Below, in pieces: positions 38,050 to 46,646 of a stretch of 64,000 nucleotides of DNA. Origin of the DNA: Hymenobacter telluris. GTDB taxonomy: Bacteria; Bacteroidota; Bacteroidia; Cytophagales; Hymenobacteraceae. Made by a program: the position numbers and the translations under genes. The stretch is from the NCBI RefSeq assembly GCF_017313265.1, contig NZ_JAFLQZ010000011.1:1-64000 (forward strand), read 5' to 3'. How positions within the stretch are numbered: position 1 is the stretch's first letter; the number at the start of each line of letters is the position of its first letter. The notes beneath the pieces are model-generated. The model was given only the letters and a program-made list of their open reading frames with translations. It ran no database searches and was not told the origin of the DNA.

Positions 38050-38159
38050 AAAAGGCCGTCATTCCGAGCTTGCCGAGGAATCTCGCGTGCTGAGGTTGTG
38101 GTAGTAACCCTGACGTTAGCACGCGAGATTCCTCGACAAGCTCGGAATGACGGCCTTTT
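38050..38159. repeat. Inverted repeat, family 1 (copy 2)
   Basis: Arms 38050-38091 and 38118-38159 are 42 bp with one mismatch, around a 26-base loop. The arm starts AAAAGGCCGTCATTCCGAGC. Shares its arm core and loop with the element at 34544-34639. It sits between the convergent GH97 and response-regulator genes and ends in CCTTTT on each strand, so it can also act as a two-way terminator. Confidence 0.9.
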
Positions 38160-38200
38160 AGGGTGTTGATGTCTAGATGCTTACTATTCTCCGCTTATCC

Positions 38201-38881
38201 TCAGCAAATCAGCTTGTAGCCGATGCCGCGGACGTTGAGGATTTGCACTTGCGGGTCGGCGCGGAGGTAGCGGCGCAGGCGGGTCACGAAGACGTCGAGG
38301 CTGCGGCCGTTGAAGAAATGGTCTTGGCCCCAGAGTTCTAGCAGTACGGTGGAGCGCTCCAACACCTGGTTGCGGTGGTCGTGGAGGCGCTTGAGTAGCT
38401 CTGCCTCACGGTTAGTTAGCTCGATTTCGGTGTCGGCTAGGCGCAGGCGCTGCTGGGTGTAGGCGAATACGTAGCGGCCGATGCGGAGCGGTTCGGTGGC
38501 AGTGGTGGCGCTGGGTGCGGCGGTGCGGTTGAGCTGGGCCTGGATGCGCACAATCAGCTCGTCCATGCTGAAGGGCTTGCGGAGGTAGTCGTTGCCACCC
38601 AGCTCGAAGCCGCGCACCACATCGGCGGGTTGGGAGAGAGCCGTGAGGAAAATGAGCGGGACGGTGGCGTTTTCCTGCCGGAGCTGCTTGCCCAGCGAGA
38701 AACCATCGAGCTGCGGCATCATCACGTCGGCCACCACAATGTCGGGCGGTTGCTGCCGAAATAGGCGCAAGCCCTGGGCGCCGTCGGCGGCGTGCTGCAC
38801 CGTGAAGCCGCGCATTTCCAGGCTATCCTTGATGATGAGCGCCAAGGCGGCTTCGTCTTCGACCAGCAGAACAGTTGCCAT
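38201..38881 (-). CDS. OmpR/PhoB-type response regulator
   Basis: A 226-residue two-component regulator. Receiver domain at 1-120 with acidic Glu8/Asp9, phospho-acceptor Asp52 (VVADVMMP), Thr80 and Lys102 (KPF). A winged-helix DNA-binding domain fills 130-226 (LTNREAELL..., SLDVFVTRLRRYL, VRGIGYKL). The cognate histidine kinase lies upstream on the same strand, but 241 bases of inverted-repeat DNA separate the two genes. Targets are not evident. Confidence 0.95.
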   Translation of the reverse strand: MATVLLVEDEAALALIIKDSLEMRGFTVQHAADGAQGLRLFRQQPPDIVVADVMMPQLDGFSLGKQLRQENATVPLIFLTALSQPADVVRGFELGGNDYLRKPFSMDELIVRIQAQLNRTAAPSATTATEPLRIGRYVFAYTQQRLRLADTEIELTNREAELLKRLHDHRNQVLERSTVLLELWGQDHFFNGRSLDVFVTRLRRYLRADPQVQILNVRGIGYKLIC

Positions 38882-38894
38882 GTATTTAGAACTT

Positions 38895-38980
38895 AGAAGT
38901 GAGAAGCTAGAGCTTAGAACTTAGAAATAGGAGGGCAGTAGGTCGCTAGGCTACTTATTAAATTCTAGCTTCTCACTTCT
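38895..38980. repeat. Inverted repeat with 17-bp arms upstream of the response regulator
   Basis: AGAAGTGAGAAGCTAGA at 38895-38911 is the exact reverse complement of 38964-38980. The left arm is embedded in related short units (TTAGAACTTAGAAG). It begins 14 bases before the response-regulator start codon, in its 5' leader, and abuts the next inverted repeat. Confidence 0.8.
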
Positions 38981-39127
38981 ATAGCGGTTTCGCGAACCGT
39001 AGATACCCGATGTAGAGACGCGTATTCGCGTCTCATCGTCGAACGAAATCGTACAGCCGGCGCGGCCGACCAGACGCGAATACGCGTCTCTACAGCAGCC
39101 GGGTTGACCGTTCATGAAACCGCTATA
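38980..39127. repeat. Nested inverted repeat, family 2 (copy 1)
   Basis: Outer arms TATAGCGGTTT (38980-38990) and its complement (39117-39127); inner arms TGTAGAGACGCGTATTCGCG plus TCT (39011-39033) and 39072-39094, perfect over 23 bp. The right outer arm contains the stop codon of the histidine kinase (39123-39125). A related element with a similar loop (GGCGCGG.CGAC) lies at 43865-43963. Confidence 0.88.
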
Positions 39128-40517
39128 AGCTCTCAAACCCCGGCAGCCAGAACGAAAACGCGCTGCCGCTGCCTGGCTCACTACGAAGCTGCAACCGGCC
39201 GCCGTGCCGCTCTATCACCTGCCGCACGTAGTACAAGCCTAGTCCGAAGCCCTTGACGGGGTGCAGGTTACCCGTTGGTACCCGAAAAAACCTATCGAAG
39301 ACGGCAGGCTGGTAGCTAGTCGGAATCCCGATGCCATCATCAGCTACGGTGAGGCGCCAGCCGGTAGTTTCGGGCTGGCCCTGGATGGTAATCGTGACCT
39401 GCTCGCGGGAGTACTTGATGGCGTTGTCGATGAGGTTGCTGATGACGTTGCGCAGGTGCAGCCGGTCGCAGCGGATGGCCGCCGAATCGACGTCCACGGC
39501 GAAGCGCACGGCTTTGGTGGTGGTAAGCTGGTGTTGCTGCACTAGTTCGGCCACCAGCTCGGCGGGGCGCACGGTTTCGGGTTCCAGGCGGAGCGGCTGG
39601 CGCTCGGCCACGGCCATGTGCAGCACATGGTCAACGAGGCCCGACAGGCGCTGCAATTCCTGCTGCGAAATGGCGAGGTAGGTCTGAGTTTTCTGCGGGT
39701 TCTGGAGGGCCCCGAAGTGCTGCAACGCCTCTACTGCGGCCGATACCGTGGCAATGGGCGTTTTCAACTCGTGGGTCATGTTGTTGATGAAGTCTTCCCG
39801 GATTTCCGACAGCTTCTTCTGCCGCAGAATCGTGGACAGCATCAAGGCAAAGCACGCCGTAGTGATGCACAGCAACCCCAACGAGCCCGCCAGCAGCCCG
39901 CCCATGCGGTGCAAGGCGTAGGGCCACGGCAACTCGAAGCTGGCCCGAATGGCCACGCCCGGCAGCGCAGGCAACACCACGGCGGGCGTCTGCACGGAGT
40001 AGCCGGCCGGCACAGGCTTTTGGCGCCGGGCGGCGGCCGTGGCTACGGTATCGAAAAGGAAAGCAGCTTCGGCGCCGCGCTGCCGCAATTCGGCCTGGTA
40101 GGCGGTGGCGAGGCGCGAGAGGTTGAGCGTGGGCTGGTGGTCGGCGTTGCGCAGCAGAAATTGCAGAAACGCCTGGGCCACACTATCATCCTGGCGGTAC
40201 GTGGCGAGCGGGGTAGCCCGTTCCCGGCCGCCGGCCTGGAGCAACTGCCGCAGCTGGGCGCGGTCTGCGTCGTTGAGGCGCTGCATGGGCAAGGCCACTT
40301 GGCCGTACGCCTGGCCAGGGACGGTGGGTTGGAGCAGCGCCCGGACTTCGGCCAGCTGCTGTTGCTGCACCACCGACAGCAGCGCCTCGTGCGCCGTGCG
40401 CGTGAACTGGGTGGCCGTCAGCTGGTAGGTGGTGTAGAGCCAGTACGCCTGGAATCCGTTGATGCCCAGCATACATAAACTCATCAGCCAGAAGATAATA
40501 CGCAGGCGACTTTTCAT
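39123..40517 (-). CDS. Sensor histidine kinase
   Basis: A 464-residue membrane kinase. ATG 40517 is chosen since TM1 (about 5-28) follows. An extracytoplasmic sensor region of about 170 residues (30-200) comes next, then TM2 (about 205-230), a HisKA domain with His249 (FINNMTHELKTP), and an HATPase domain with N box (NVISNLIDNAIKYS), G1 (VADDGIGIP) and G2 (GFGLGLYYV). There is no HAMP domain. The sensor part is Gln/Leu/Ala-rich and has no recognised ligand fold. It pairs with the response regulator downstream. The signal it reads is unknown. Confidence 0.93.
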   Translation of the reverse strand: MKSRLRIIFWLMSLCMLGINGFQAYWLYTTYQLTATQFTRTAHEALLSVVQQQQLAEVRALLQPTVPGQAYGQVALPMQRLNDADRAQLRQLLQAGGRERATPLATYRQDDSVAQAFLQFLLRNADHQPTLNLSRLATAYQAELRQRGAEAAFLFDTVATAAARRQKPVPAGYSVQTPAVVLPALPGVAIRASFELPWPYALHRMGGLLAGSLGLLCITTACFALMLSTILRQKKLSEIREDFINNMTHELKTPIATVSAAVEALQHFGALQNPQKTQTYLAISQQELQRLSGLVDHVLHMAVAERQPLRLEPETVRPAELVAELVQQHQLTTTKAVRFAVDVDSAAIRCDRLHLRNVISNLIDNAIKYSREQVTITIQGQPETTGWRLTVADDGIGIPTSYQPAVFDRFFRVPTGNLHPVKGFGLGLYYVRQVIERHGGRLQLRSEPGSGSAFSFWLPGFESL

Positions 40518-40852
40518 ACGCGGGGGCAAGGAGAATTCAAATTGAAAAGCCGCCCACCACGGGAACCTCACCCCCTAGCCCCCTCTCCAAAAGAGAGGGG
40601 GAACTAGCTTTAGATTCTAGCTCTAAAAAACTAGAGGTTAGTCCCCTCTCTTTTGGAGAGGGGGCTAGGGGGTGAGGTCCACCGCCGGAACGACAGCCAT
40701 AGTGAAAAGTACGGGGCTGGCCGGGCCCGACCAAGCGCTTAACAATCATTAACACAAAATAACAGTCGTTTACACCCCCCTAGCGGTCCTTTGCTCCCGC
40801 AGCTTCCCTCCACATCAGCTGCCCACGGTTGGCGTGGTTTACTGCTGTTTGT
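40518..40852. other. Divergent histidine kinase/DUF2723 intergenic region
   Basis: A 335-base gap holding the inverted repeat 40565-40678. The remaining 170 bases before the DUF2723 gene contain AACAATCATTAACACAAAAT around 40741, a likely promoter area, without a certain box pair. Confidence 0.45.
40565..40678. repeat. Inverted repeat, family 3 (copy 1)
   Basis: Arms 40565-40600 and 40643-40678 are perfect over 36 bp (ACCTCACCCCCTAGCCCCCT..., with an internal CTCTCCAAAAGAGAG hairpin). The 42-base loop contains AACTAGCTTTAGATTCTAGC, shared almost exactly with the element at 51062-51205. It is 48 bases from the histidine kinase start. Confidence 0.9.
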
Positions 40853-43852
40853 ATGGGTTCGTATGCGCGTTTAAATAATCTGGTGGGCTGGCTGGTGTTT
40901 GCGGTGGCCACCGTGGTCTATCTGCTGACGTTGGAGCCCACGGCTTCGTTCTGGGACTGTGGCGAGTTCATTGCCTGTTCCTACAAGCTGCTGGTGCCGC
41001 ACCCGCCCGGCGCCCCGTTGTTCTTGCTGCTGGGCCGGCTGTTTTCCCTGTTCAGCTTCGGCGACACCAGCAAGGTGGCGGTGCTCATCAACACGCTGTC
41101 GGCGCTGAGCAGCGCGTTTGCGGTGCTGTTTCTGTTCTGGAGCATCACGCTGCTGGCCGGCAAGCTGGTGCTGCCTCGCCCTGCGCCCACCAGCCCCGCG
41201 CGGCCCGTGCCCACCCGCGGCCAGGCGCTACTGATGCAGGCAGCAGGGGTAGTGGGGGCGCTGGCCTTTGCCTTTTCCGATTCCTTCTGGTTCAATGCCG
41301 AGGAAGCCGAGGTGTACGCCATGTCGGCGTTGTGCACGGCGGCGGTGGTGTGGCTGATGCTGAAGTGGGAAAACCGCGCCGACGAGCACGACTCCGACAA
41401 GTGGCTGGTGCTCATTGCCTACGTTATCGGCCTGAGCATTGGGGTACACCTCCTGAACTTGGTGACTATTCCGGCGCTGGGGCTGCTGTACTACCACCGG
41501 CGGCAAGCCACGCCCACGCTGTGGGGCAGCGTGCTTACCTTGCTGATTAGCAGCGTAATAGTGGGGGTGGTGCTGGTGGGCGTCATTCCGGGGCTGCCGT
41601 CGTTGGCGGGGAGCTTCGAGGTGTTCTTTGTCAACGTATTGGGGCTGCCGTTCAACTCGGGTGTGGTGGGGTTTGTGCTGCTGCTGGTGGGCTTGTTGGT
41701 GCTCGGGTTCCGGCAGTCGTACCGGCGCAAGTCGCGGCTGCTGAACACGGCCATGTTGAGTTTTACCTTCATCCTGATTGGCTACTCATGCTACCTGATT
41801 GTGCCGATTCGCAGTAGCTACCAGCCCACTATCAACCAGAACGGCCCGCGCGACGTGCTCAGCTTTGTGAGCTACCTCAAGCGCGAGCAGTACGGCTCCC
41901 GGCCCTTGCTCTACGGCCCGCACGTATTCGCCCAGCCCATTGCCCAGGAAGATGCCGGCCCCCGCTACGTGCGCGAAGGCCAGCAGTACGTGGTGGCCGA
42001 GCAGCGCCAGGAACTGATTTACCGCCCCGAAGACAAAATGCTGCTGCCCCGCCTGTACGCCGACGGCAGCACCACCGTCGCCCAGCGGGCGGCGGCCTAC
42101 CGGCAGTGGGTTGACATTCAGGAAGGGGTGAAGCCGACGATGGGTGAGAACCTGTCGTTTCTGTTCCGCTACCAGATGGGCCACATGTTCTGGCGCTATT
42201 TCCTCTGGAACTACGTGGGCCGTGAAAGTGACATCCAGCACGCCGGCGTGCTGTGGCCCACAGCTAGCCCCGAAGCCCTGCCCGAACGGGTAGCCGACAG
42301 CAAAGCCCGCAACAATTTTCTGGCCTTGCCGCTGCTGCTCGGGGTGCTGGGCCTCGTGTACCAAGTGCGCCGCGACTCCCGCAACGCGCTGGTAGTGGGG
42401 CTGTTGTTCCTGTTCACCGGCCTGGCTATCATCGTGTATCTCAATCAGCCGCCCCTGGAGCCGCGGGAGCGGGACTACACCTTCACGGGGGCCACCTACG
42501 CCTTTGCCATCTGGATTGGGCTGGGCGTACTGGCGCTGGCCGAGGCCCTGAAACGGGCACTAAAAGCCGATGCCACCCGCGCCGCCGTGGCCTTGCTGCT
42601 GGGCTTGGTGGTACCGGGCATCCTACTGGCCGAAGGCTGGGACGACCATAACCGGTCCGACCGGTTCACGTCGGTGGATGCGGCCAGGAACCTGCTGAAC
42701 TCCTGCGCCCCCAACGCCATCCTGTTCACCAACGGCGACAACGACACCTTCCCGCTCTGGTACGCCCAGGAAGTGGAAGGCGTGCGCACCGACGTACGCG
42801 TGGCCGTATTGAGCTACCTGAATACCGACTGGTACATCCAGCAGATGATGAACCGCTCGTATAAGTCGCAGCCGCTGCCCATTTCCCTGCCCCTGGACCG
42901 GTACCGGCAAGGCACCAACGACTATCTGCCCTACGCCGAGAACCCCAACGTGAGCAGCGTTAACGTCCAAGATTTCATTGGGTTAGTGAAAGCCAACAGT
43001 GACTTGCTCAAGGTCAGCTACGGCGACGGTGGTCCTACGCTGCTTTCCTTCCCCTCGCCCAAGTTCTATCTGCCCGTTGATACCACGGCCGTTAAGCAGC
43101 TCGGCATCATCCCGCCCAGCCGGCGCGGGCATCTGGTGCCGCAGATGGAGTTCAACATCGGCAAGGGCGCCATGGAAAAGCGCAACCTGTTCGTGCTCGA
43201 CATTCTGGCCACCAACCAGTGGAAACGCCCCGTGTACTTCGCTACCAGCGTGGCCCGCACCGAAGACCACATGGGGCTCGAGGCCTATTTCCAGCTGGAA
43301 GGCCTGGCCTGGCGCGTGCTGCCGCTGAAAAACCCGCACGACGACCCGCGCGAGGAAGCCGGCTACCTGGAGAAAGACCTGCTTTACCAACGCCTGATGC
43401 AGCAATTCGCCTACCGGGGCCTCGACAACCCCGCCGTTTTCCACGACGAAAACAGTCAGATGTTCCCGGTTAACTATCGCGCAAAATTTGCCCGCCTGGC
43501 CAATGCCTACTTAACCGCCGGCGACACCGCCACCGCCCAAAAGCTGGCCGACAAGTGCTTGGCCGTCATGCCCGACCAGGCCATTCCGTATGATTACAAC
43601 ACCGCGCAGCTGCTGCCAGTCCTGGTAGCGGGCGGGGAGCAAACCCGCGCCAACCAGCTTTTCGACTTGCTGTTCAACCGCGCCCAACGCGCCCTTACCT
43701 ACTACAGCAACCCCGCCCACGCCCTCTTCGACCGGGAACTGAGCCAGCAGCTCGCCACCACCCAGCAGCTCTACTTGGCGGCCCAGCAAACCGGCGACGA
43801 GCAACGCGCCAACCAGGCATTCCAACTCCTGCGTCCTTACTTGCAGCAATAG
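40853..43852 (+). CDS. DUF2723 multi-pass membrane protein (putative GT-C glycosyltransferase)
   Basis: A 999-residue protein; the frame is open from a TTG at 40829 but ATG 40853 (MGSYARLNNLVGW) fits the family start. About a dozen membrane segments fill residues 10-600. The first extracytoplasmic loop has the acidic pair Asp35/Glu38 in FWDCGEF, followed by HPPGAP, typical of DUF2723 and reminiscent of GT-C catalytic loops. RERDYTF and TNGDNDTFPLWYAQE (about 620-710) are further family motifs, then a soluble C-terminal region with TPR-like helices. Human TMEM260, a DUF2723 protein, is an O-mannosyltransferase; by analogy this could glycosylate exported proteins. That role is inference. It is monocistronic. 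Confidence 0.88.
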   Translation: MGSYARLNNLVGWLVFAVATVVYLLTLEPTASFWDCGEFIACSYKLLVPHPPGAPLFLLLGRLFSLFSFGDTSKVAVLINTLSALSSAFAVLFLFWSITLLAGKLVLPRPAPTSPARPVPTRGQALLMQAAGVVGALAFAFSDSFWFNAEEAEVYAMSALCTAAVVWLMLKWENRADEHDSDKWLVLIAYVIGLSIGVHLLNLVTIPALGLLYYHRRQATPTLWGSVLTLLISSVIVGVVLVGVIPGLPSLAGSFEVFFVNVLGLPFNSGVVGFVLLLVGLLVLGFRQSYRRKSRLLNTAMLSFTFILIGYSCYLIVPIRSSYQPTINQNGPRDVLSFVSYLKREQYGSRPLLYGPHVFAQPIAQEDAGPRYVREGQQYVVAEQRQELIYRPEDKMLLPRLYADGSTTVAQRAAAYRQWVDIQEGVKPTMGENLSFLFRYQMGHMFWRYFLWNYVGRESDIQHAGVLWPTASPEALPERVADSKARNNFLALPLLLGVLGLVYQVRRDSRNALVVGLLFLFTGLAIIVYLNQPPLEPRERDYTFTGATYAFAIWIGLGVLALAEALKRALKADATRAAVALLLGLVVPGILLAEGWDDHNRSDRFTSVDAARNLLNSCAPNAILFTNGDNDTFPLWYAQEVEGVRTDVRVAVLSYLNTDWYIQQMMNRSYKSQPLPISLPLDRYRQGTNDYLPYAENPNVSSVNVQDFIGLVKANSDLLKVSYGDGGPTLLSFPSPKFYLPVDTTAVKQLGIIPPSRRGHLVPQMEFNIGKGAMEKRNLFVLDILATNQWKRPVYFATSVARTEDHMGLEAYFQLEGLAWRVLPLKNPHDDPREEAGYLEKDLLYQRLMQQFAYRGLDNPAVFHDENSQMFPVNYRAKFARLANAYLTAGDTATAQKLADKCLAVMPDQAIPYDYNTAQLLPVLVAGGEQTRANQLFDLLFNRAQRALTYYSNPAHALFDRELSQQLATTQQLYLAAQQTGDEQRANQAFQLLRPYLQQ

Positions 43853-44163
43853 CCAGGAGAACAGTGTAGAGACGCGACACTTCGCGTCTCGTCGTTGCTG
43901 ACGTTGTTTAGCGTGTATTGACCAAGCGGCGCGGACGACGAGACGCAAGTATGCGTCTCTACATCGTTCAACCACATCCCCCACTCGGCAACCATACATG
44001 GTGACGGGTGGGGGCGTTGTGGCATCGGTACGTACATGAATTTCAAAAAATACCGCTCAGCATTATAACTAAATACCTCACCTGATAGTAATGAGAGTAC
44101 TGTTGAGGTGCCGCGCCGCAAACGCCCTCAGCCACTACTCTTCATCTACTAGCACTCAGAAGC
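43853..44163. other. Spacer with family-2 inverted repeat
   Basis: A 311-base gap between DUF2723 and the gluconate-dehydrogenase-like gene. It contains the inverted repeat at 43865-43963 and then about 200 bases likely to hold the promoter of the next cluster (AAAAAATACCGCTCAGCATT, around 44045). No certain box pair. Confidence 0.45.
43865..43963. repeat. Inverted repeat, family 2 (copy 2)
   Basis: Left arm 43865-43894 (TGTAGAGACGCGACACTTCG...) and right arm 43936-43963 pair with a two-base gap near the middle. The loop ends GGCGCGGACGAC, matching the element at 39011-39094 in the same orientation. It starts 13 bases after the DUF2723 stop codon. Confidence 0.85.
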
Positions 44164-44757
44164 TTGAGCAATTATCCTGAAGGAACCGTCCGGGCCCTGT
44201 TGGCTACGGATATGGTCACGCCTGCCACCCGCGCCGCGCTGCAAGCCCGCCTGGATGCGCCGGCCCGCGAGCCGCAGTTCTTCGAGCCCGAAACCTACGC
44301 CTTGCTGCAAGCCGTAGCCGCCCGCCTCATCCCGCAGTCCGACCGTGCCCAACCCATCGACATCGTAGGTGGTATAGATGAGCGCCTCACCGAAGGCAAA
44401 GCCGACGGCTGGCGCTACGATGCCATGCCCCCCGACCGGGAAGCCTACCGGCTGGGTTTGGGTGGCATCAACCAAGCCGCCGAAGCCCTGTTTCAGCAGC
44501 CGTTCGTTGGCCTGCCCGAAGCCCAGCAGGATGCCGTGCTGGAAGCCGTAGCGGCCGGCACGGCGCCGGGCGCTAACTGGCAACAGTTACCCATTGCCCG
44601 GTTTTTCGAGGAAATGCTGGCCGAGCTAACCGAAAACTACTACGCCCACCCGCTGGCCCAGGAGGAAATCGGGTACGTGGGCATGGCCGACGTGCCCGGC
44701 TGGCCCCACATCCAACCCGGACAACTAGAAGCCCGCGAACCAGAAGAGGTGAAATAG
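44164..44757 (+). CDS. Gluconate 2-dehydrogenase subunit 3 family protein
   Basis: A 197-residue protein resembling the small subunit of FAD-linked gluconate/glucose dehydrogenases (Gluconate_2-dh3): ALLATDMVTPATRAALQARL, then FF.PETYALLQAVAARLIPQ and YYAHPLAQEEIGYVGMADVPGWP. The small subunit usually escorts and stabilises the flavin subunit. The start is TTG at 44164; no ATG or GTG is available upstream in frame (open only from 44107). No Tat signal is visible, which differs from exported homologues. The stop codon lies inside the left arm of an inverted repeat. The GMC flavoprotein follows, 122 bases on, as the natural partner. Confidence 0.82.
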   Translation: MSNYPEGTVRALLATDMVTPATRAALQARLDAPAREPQFFEPETYALLQAVAARLIPQSDRAQPIDIVGGIDERLTEGKADGWRYDAMPPDREAYRLGLGGINQAAEALFQQPFVGLPEAQQDAVLEAVAAGTAPGANWQQLPIARFFEEMLAELTENYYAHPLAQEEIGYVGMADVPGWPHIQPGQLEAREPEEVK

Positions 44758-44875
44758 TGAACTGGTGAAATAGTGAGTTAGCCGTTTCAGCGGCGCTAAC
44801 TGCGCCGACGGAACATCAAACTCGCTCACTTATCAGAACATTAAACGCACCATTTCACTATCTCACTATTTCACC
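44748..44875. repeat. Inverted repeat of GGTGAAATAGTGA units
   Basis: Left 44748-44777 contains GGTGAAATAGTGA twice in tandem; right 44850-44875 carries the complementary CTCACTATTTCACC (14 bp exact with 44764-44777). The element contains the last codons and stop of the upstream gene and ends 5 bases before the GMC start codon. Confidence 0.8.
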
Positions 44876-44879
44876 GTAC

Positions 44880-46556
44880 ATGCCCGACGAAGAAGTTCTC
44901 GAAGAAGGCGTTCTGAACCCCGTGAAACCGGAAATTCAGGACCCGCTGCTGCAAGCTATACTGGAAGAAAACGGCACCCCCGCCACCGCGCCCACCGGCG
45001 AAGAGCAGCCTAACCCGCTACCTAATCCCACGGATATTGTTGACTGCGTGGTGATTGGCACCGGGGCTGGCGGCGCGCCGCTACTGGCCCGGCTGGCTAT
45101 GGCCGGCCTAAAGGTGGTAGCCCTGGAAGCCGGCCCCCGCCACGATGCCCGCAAGGACTACGCCACCGACGAAAAAGCCCAGGCCTTCCTGTTTTGGAAT
45201 GACGAGCGGTTATCGGCGGGCCAAAACCCGGTGGCATTTGGCCGCAACAACTCCGGTACCGGCGTGGGTGGCTCCACGCTGCACTACACCGCCTACACCC
45301 CCCGCGCCCACCGCGGCGACCTAAAGCTGCACACCGAGTTCGGGCAGGGCGTAGACTGGCCTTTCGGCATCGAGGAGTTGGAGCCGTACTACGAAGAACT
45401 GGAGCACTTTATGGGCATCTCGGGCCCGACGCCCTACCCCTGGGACCCGAGCCGCCGCAAAGGCTACCCGCTGGCGCCGCTGCCCCTCAACGGGGCGGCT
45501 TTGCTGATGCAAAAAGCGTGCGCGCAACTTGGTATCCAAACTTCGCCGGCGGCCAATGCGGCGTTGTCGGCGCGGTACTACCAGGAGGGTATTGGCTGGC
45601 GCGAAGCCTGCACCAACCGGGGCTTCTGCCAGGCCGGCTGCAACGTGGGCGCCAAGGCCAGCATGGACGTTACGTTCCTACCCTTGGCCGAAGCGCACGG
45701 CGCCGAAATCCGGGCCGATGCCTTCGTGACAGAAATTGAGCGCGACGCGCAGGGCCGTATTACCGGCGTGGTGTACGAGCAGTACGGCCAGACCGTACGG
45801 CAGCGCTGCAAAAACCTGTTCCTGTGTGCCGGGGCCGTGGAAACGCCCCGCCTGCTGCTGCTCAACGAGTTGGCCCTCACCAGCGGGCAGGTGGGCAAGC
45901 ACTTCATGGCCCACCCCGGCGTGCAGGTATGGGGTACCTTCCCCGAGGATATCCGGCCTTACAAAGGCATTCCCGGCGGGCTGATTTCAGAGGACACCCA
46001 CCGACCCAAAGACGCCGATTTTGCGGGTGGCTATCTGCTGCAAAGTATTGGGGTGATGCCCGTTACGTTTGCCTCCCAGATGGCGCGCGGCCGTAAGCTG
46101 TGGGGCCCGGCCCTGCGCGACTACATGCGCAGCTACAACCACATTGCCGGCATCAACATCCTCGGCGACTGTCTGCCCCACGCCAGCAACTTCCTGGAGC
46201 TCAGCGACGAGAAGGACGCCCGCGGGCTGCCCAAGCCGCGCCTGCACTTCACGGCCCAGGAAAACGAGCAGCGCATGAACCGCCACGCCGAGAAGCTGAT
46301 GCGCCGGATCTGGGAAGCCGCCGGCGCCACCGACATCTGGGCGTTCGAGCGGTATGCCCACGTCATTGGCACGGCCCGCATGGGCAAGAGTGGCGACGAC
46401 GCGGTGGTAAATCCGGATGGTAGGGCTTTCGACGTACCTAACCTGTATATCTGCGACAACTCGGTGTTTCCTAGTGCCCTCAGCGTAAACCCGGCCCTCA
46501 CCATTATGGCCCTCAGCCTGCGCACCGCCGACAAGTTTTTGGCCAGCCTCCGGTAG
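44880..46556 (+). CDS. GMC family oxidoreductase (sugar dehydrogenase large subunit)
   Basis: A 558-residue FAD flavoprotein. An acidic 50-residue N-terminal extension precedes the dinucleotide motif GTGAGG (60-65) and EAGP. The conserved glycine-rich second motif GTGVGGSTLHY follows near 130, a Cys-rich stretch (EACTNRGFCQAGCNVG, about 242-257) and the GMC C-terminus with catalytic-type His494 (HVIGTARMG) and Asn537 (SVNPALT). Paired with a subunit-3 protein, the closest known systems are glucoside 3-dehydrogenases and gluconate 2-dehydrogenases, so it probably oxidises a sugar or glycoside. No signal peptide and no cytochrome subunit are seen nearby. The stop codon is in an inverted repeat arm. 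Confidence 0.88.
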   Translation: MPDEEVLEEGVLNPVKPEIQDPLLQAILEENGTPATAPTGEEQPNPLPNPTDIVDCVVIGTGAGGAPLLARLAMAGLKVVALEAGPRHDARKDYATDEKAQAFLFWNDERLSAGQNPVAFGRNNSGTGVGGSTLHYTAYTPRAHRGDLKLHTEFGQGVDWPFGIEELEPYYEELEHFMGISGPTPYPWDPSRRKGYPLAPLPLNGAALLMQKACAQLGIQTSPAANAALSARYYQEGIGWREACTNRGFCQAGCNVGAKASMDVTFLPLAEAHGAEIRADAFVTEIERDAQGRITGVVYEQYGQTVRQRCKNLFLCAGAVETPRLLLLNELALTSGQVGKHFMAHPGVQVWGTFPEDIRPYKGIPGGLISEDTHRPKDADFAGGYLLQSIGVMPVTFASQMARGRKLWGPALRDYMRSYNHIAGINILGDCLPHASNFLELSDEKDARGLPKPRLHFTAQENEQRMNRHAEKLMRRIWEAAGATDIWAFERYAHVIGTARMGKSGDDAVVNPDGRAFDVPNLYICDNSVFPSALSVNPALTIMALSLRTADKFLASLR

Positions 46557-46642
46557 TGCTTCGTGCCTAGTGCTTGGTGCTTAGGCTATTCTGTTAACTA
46601 AAAAGCAAGTCCTAAGCACCAAGCACTAGGCACGAAGCACTA
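46554..46642. repeat. Inverted repeat of TAGTGCTT units
   Basis: Arms 46554-46584 and 46612-46642 are perfect over 31 bp, with a 27-base loop. Each arm is itself built of near-repeats of TAGTGCTT/CGTGC. The left arm includes the GMC stop codon (46554-46556) and the right arm ends 4 bases before the GH1 start codon. Confidence 0.9.
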
Positions 46643-46646
46643 AAAT

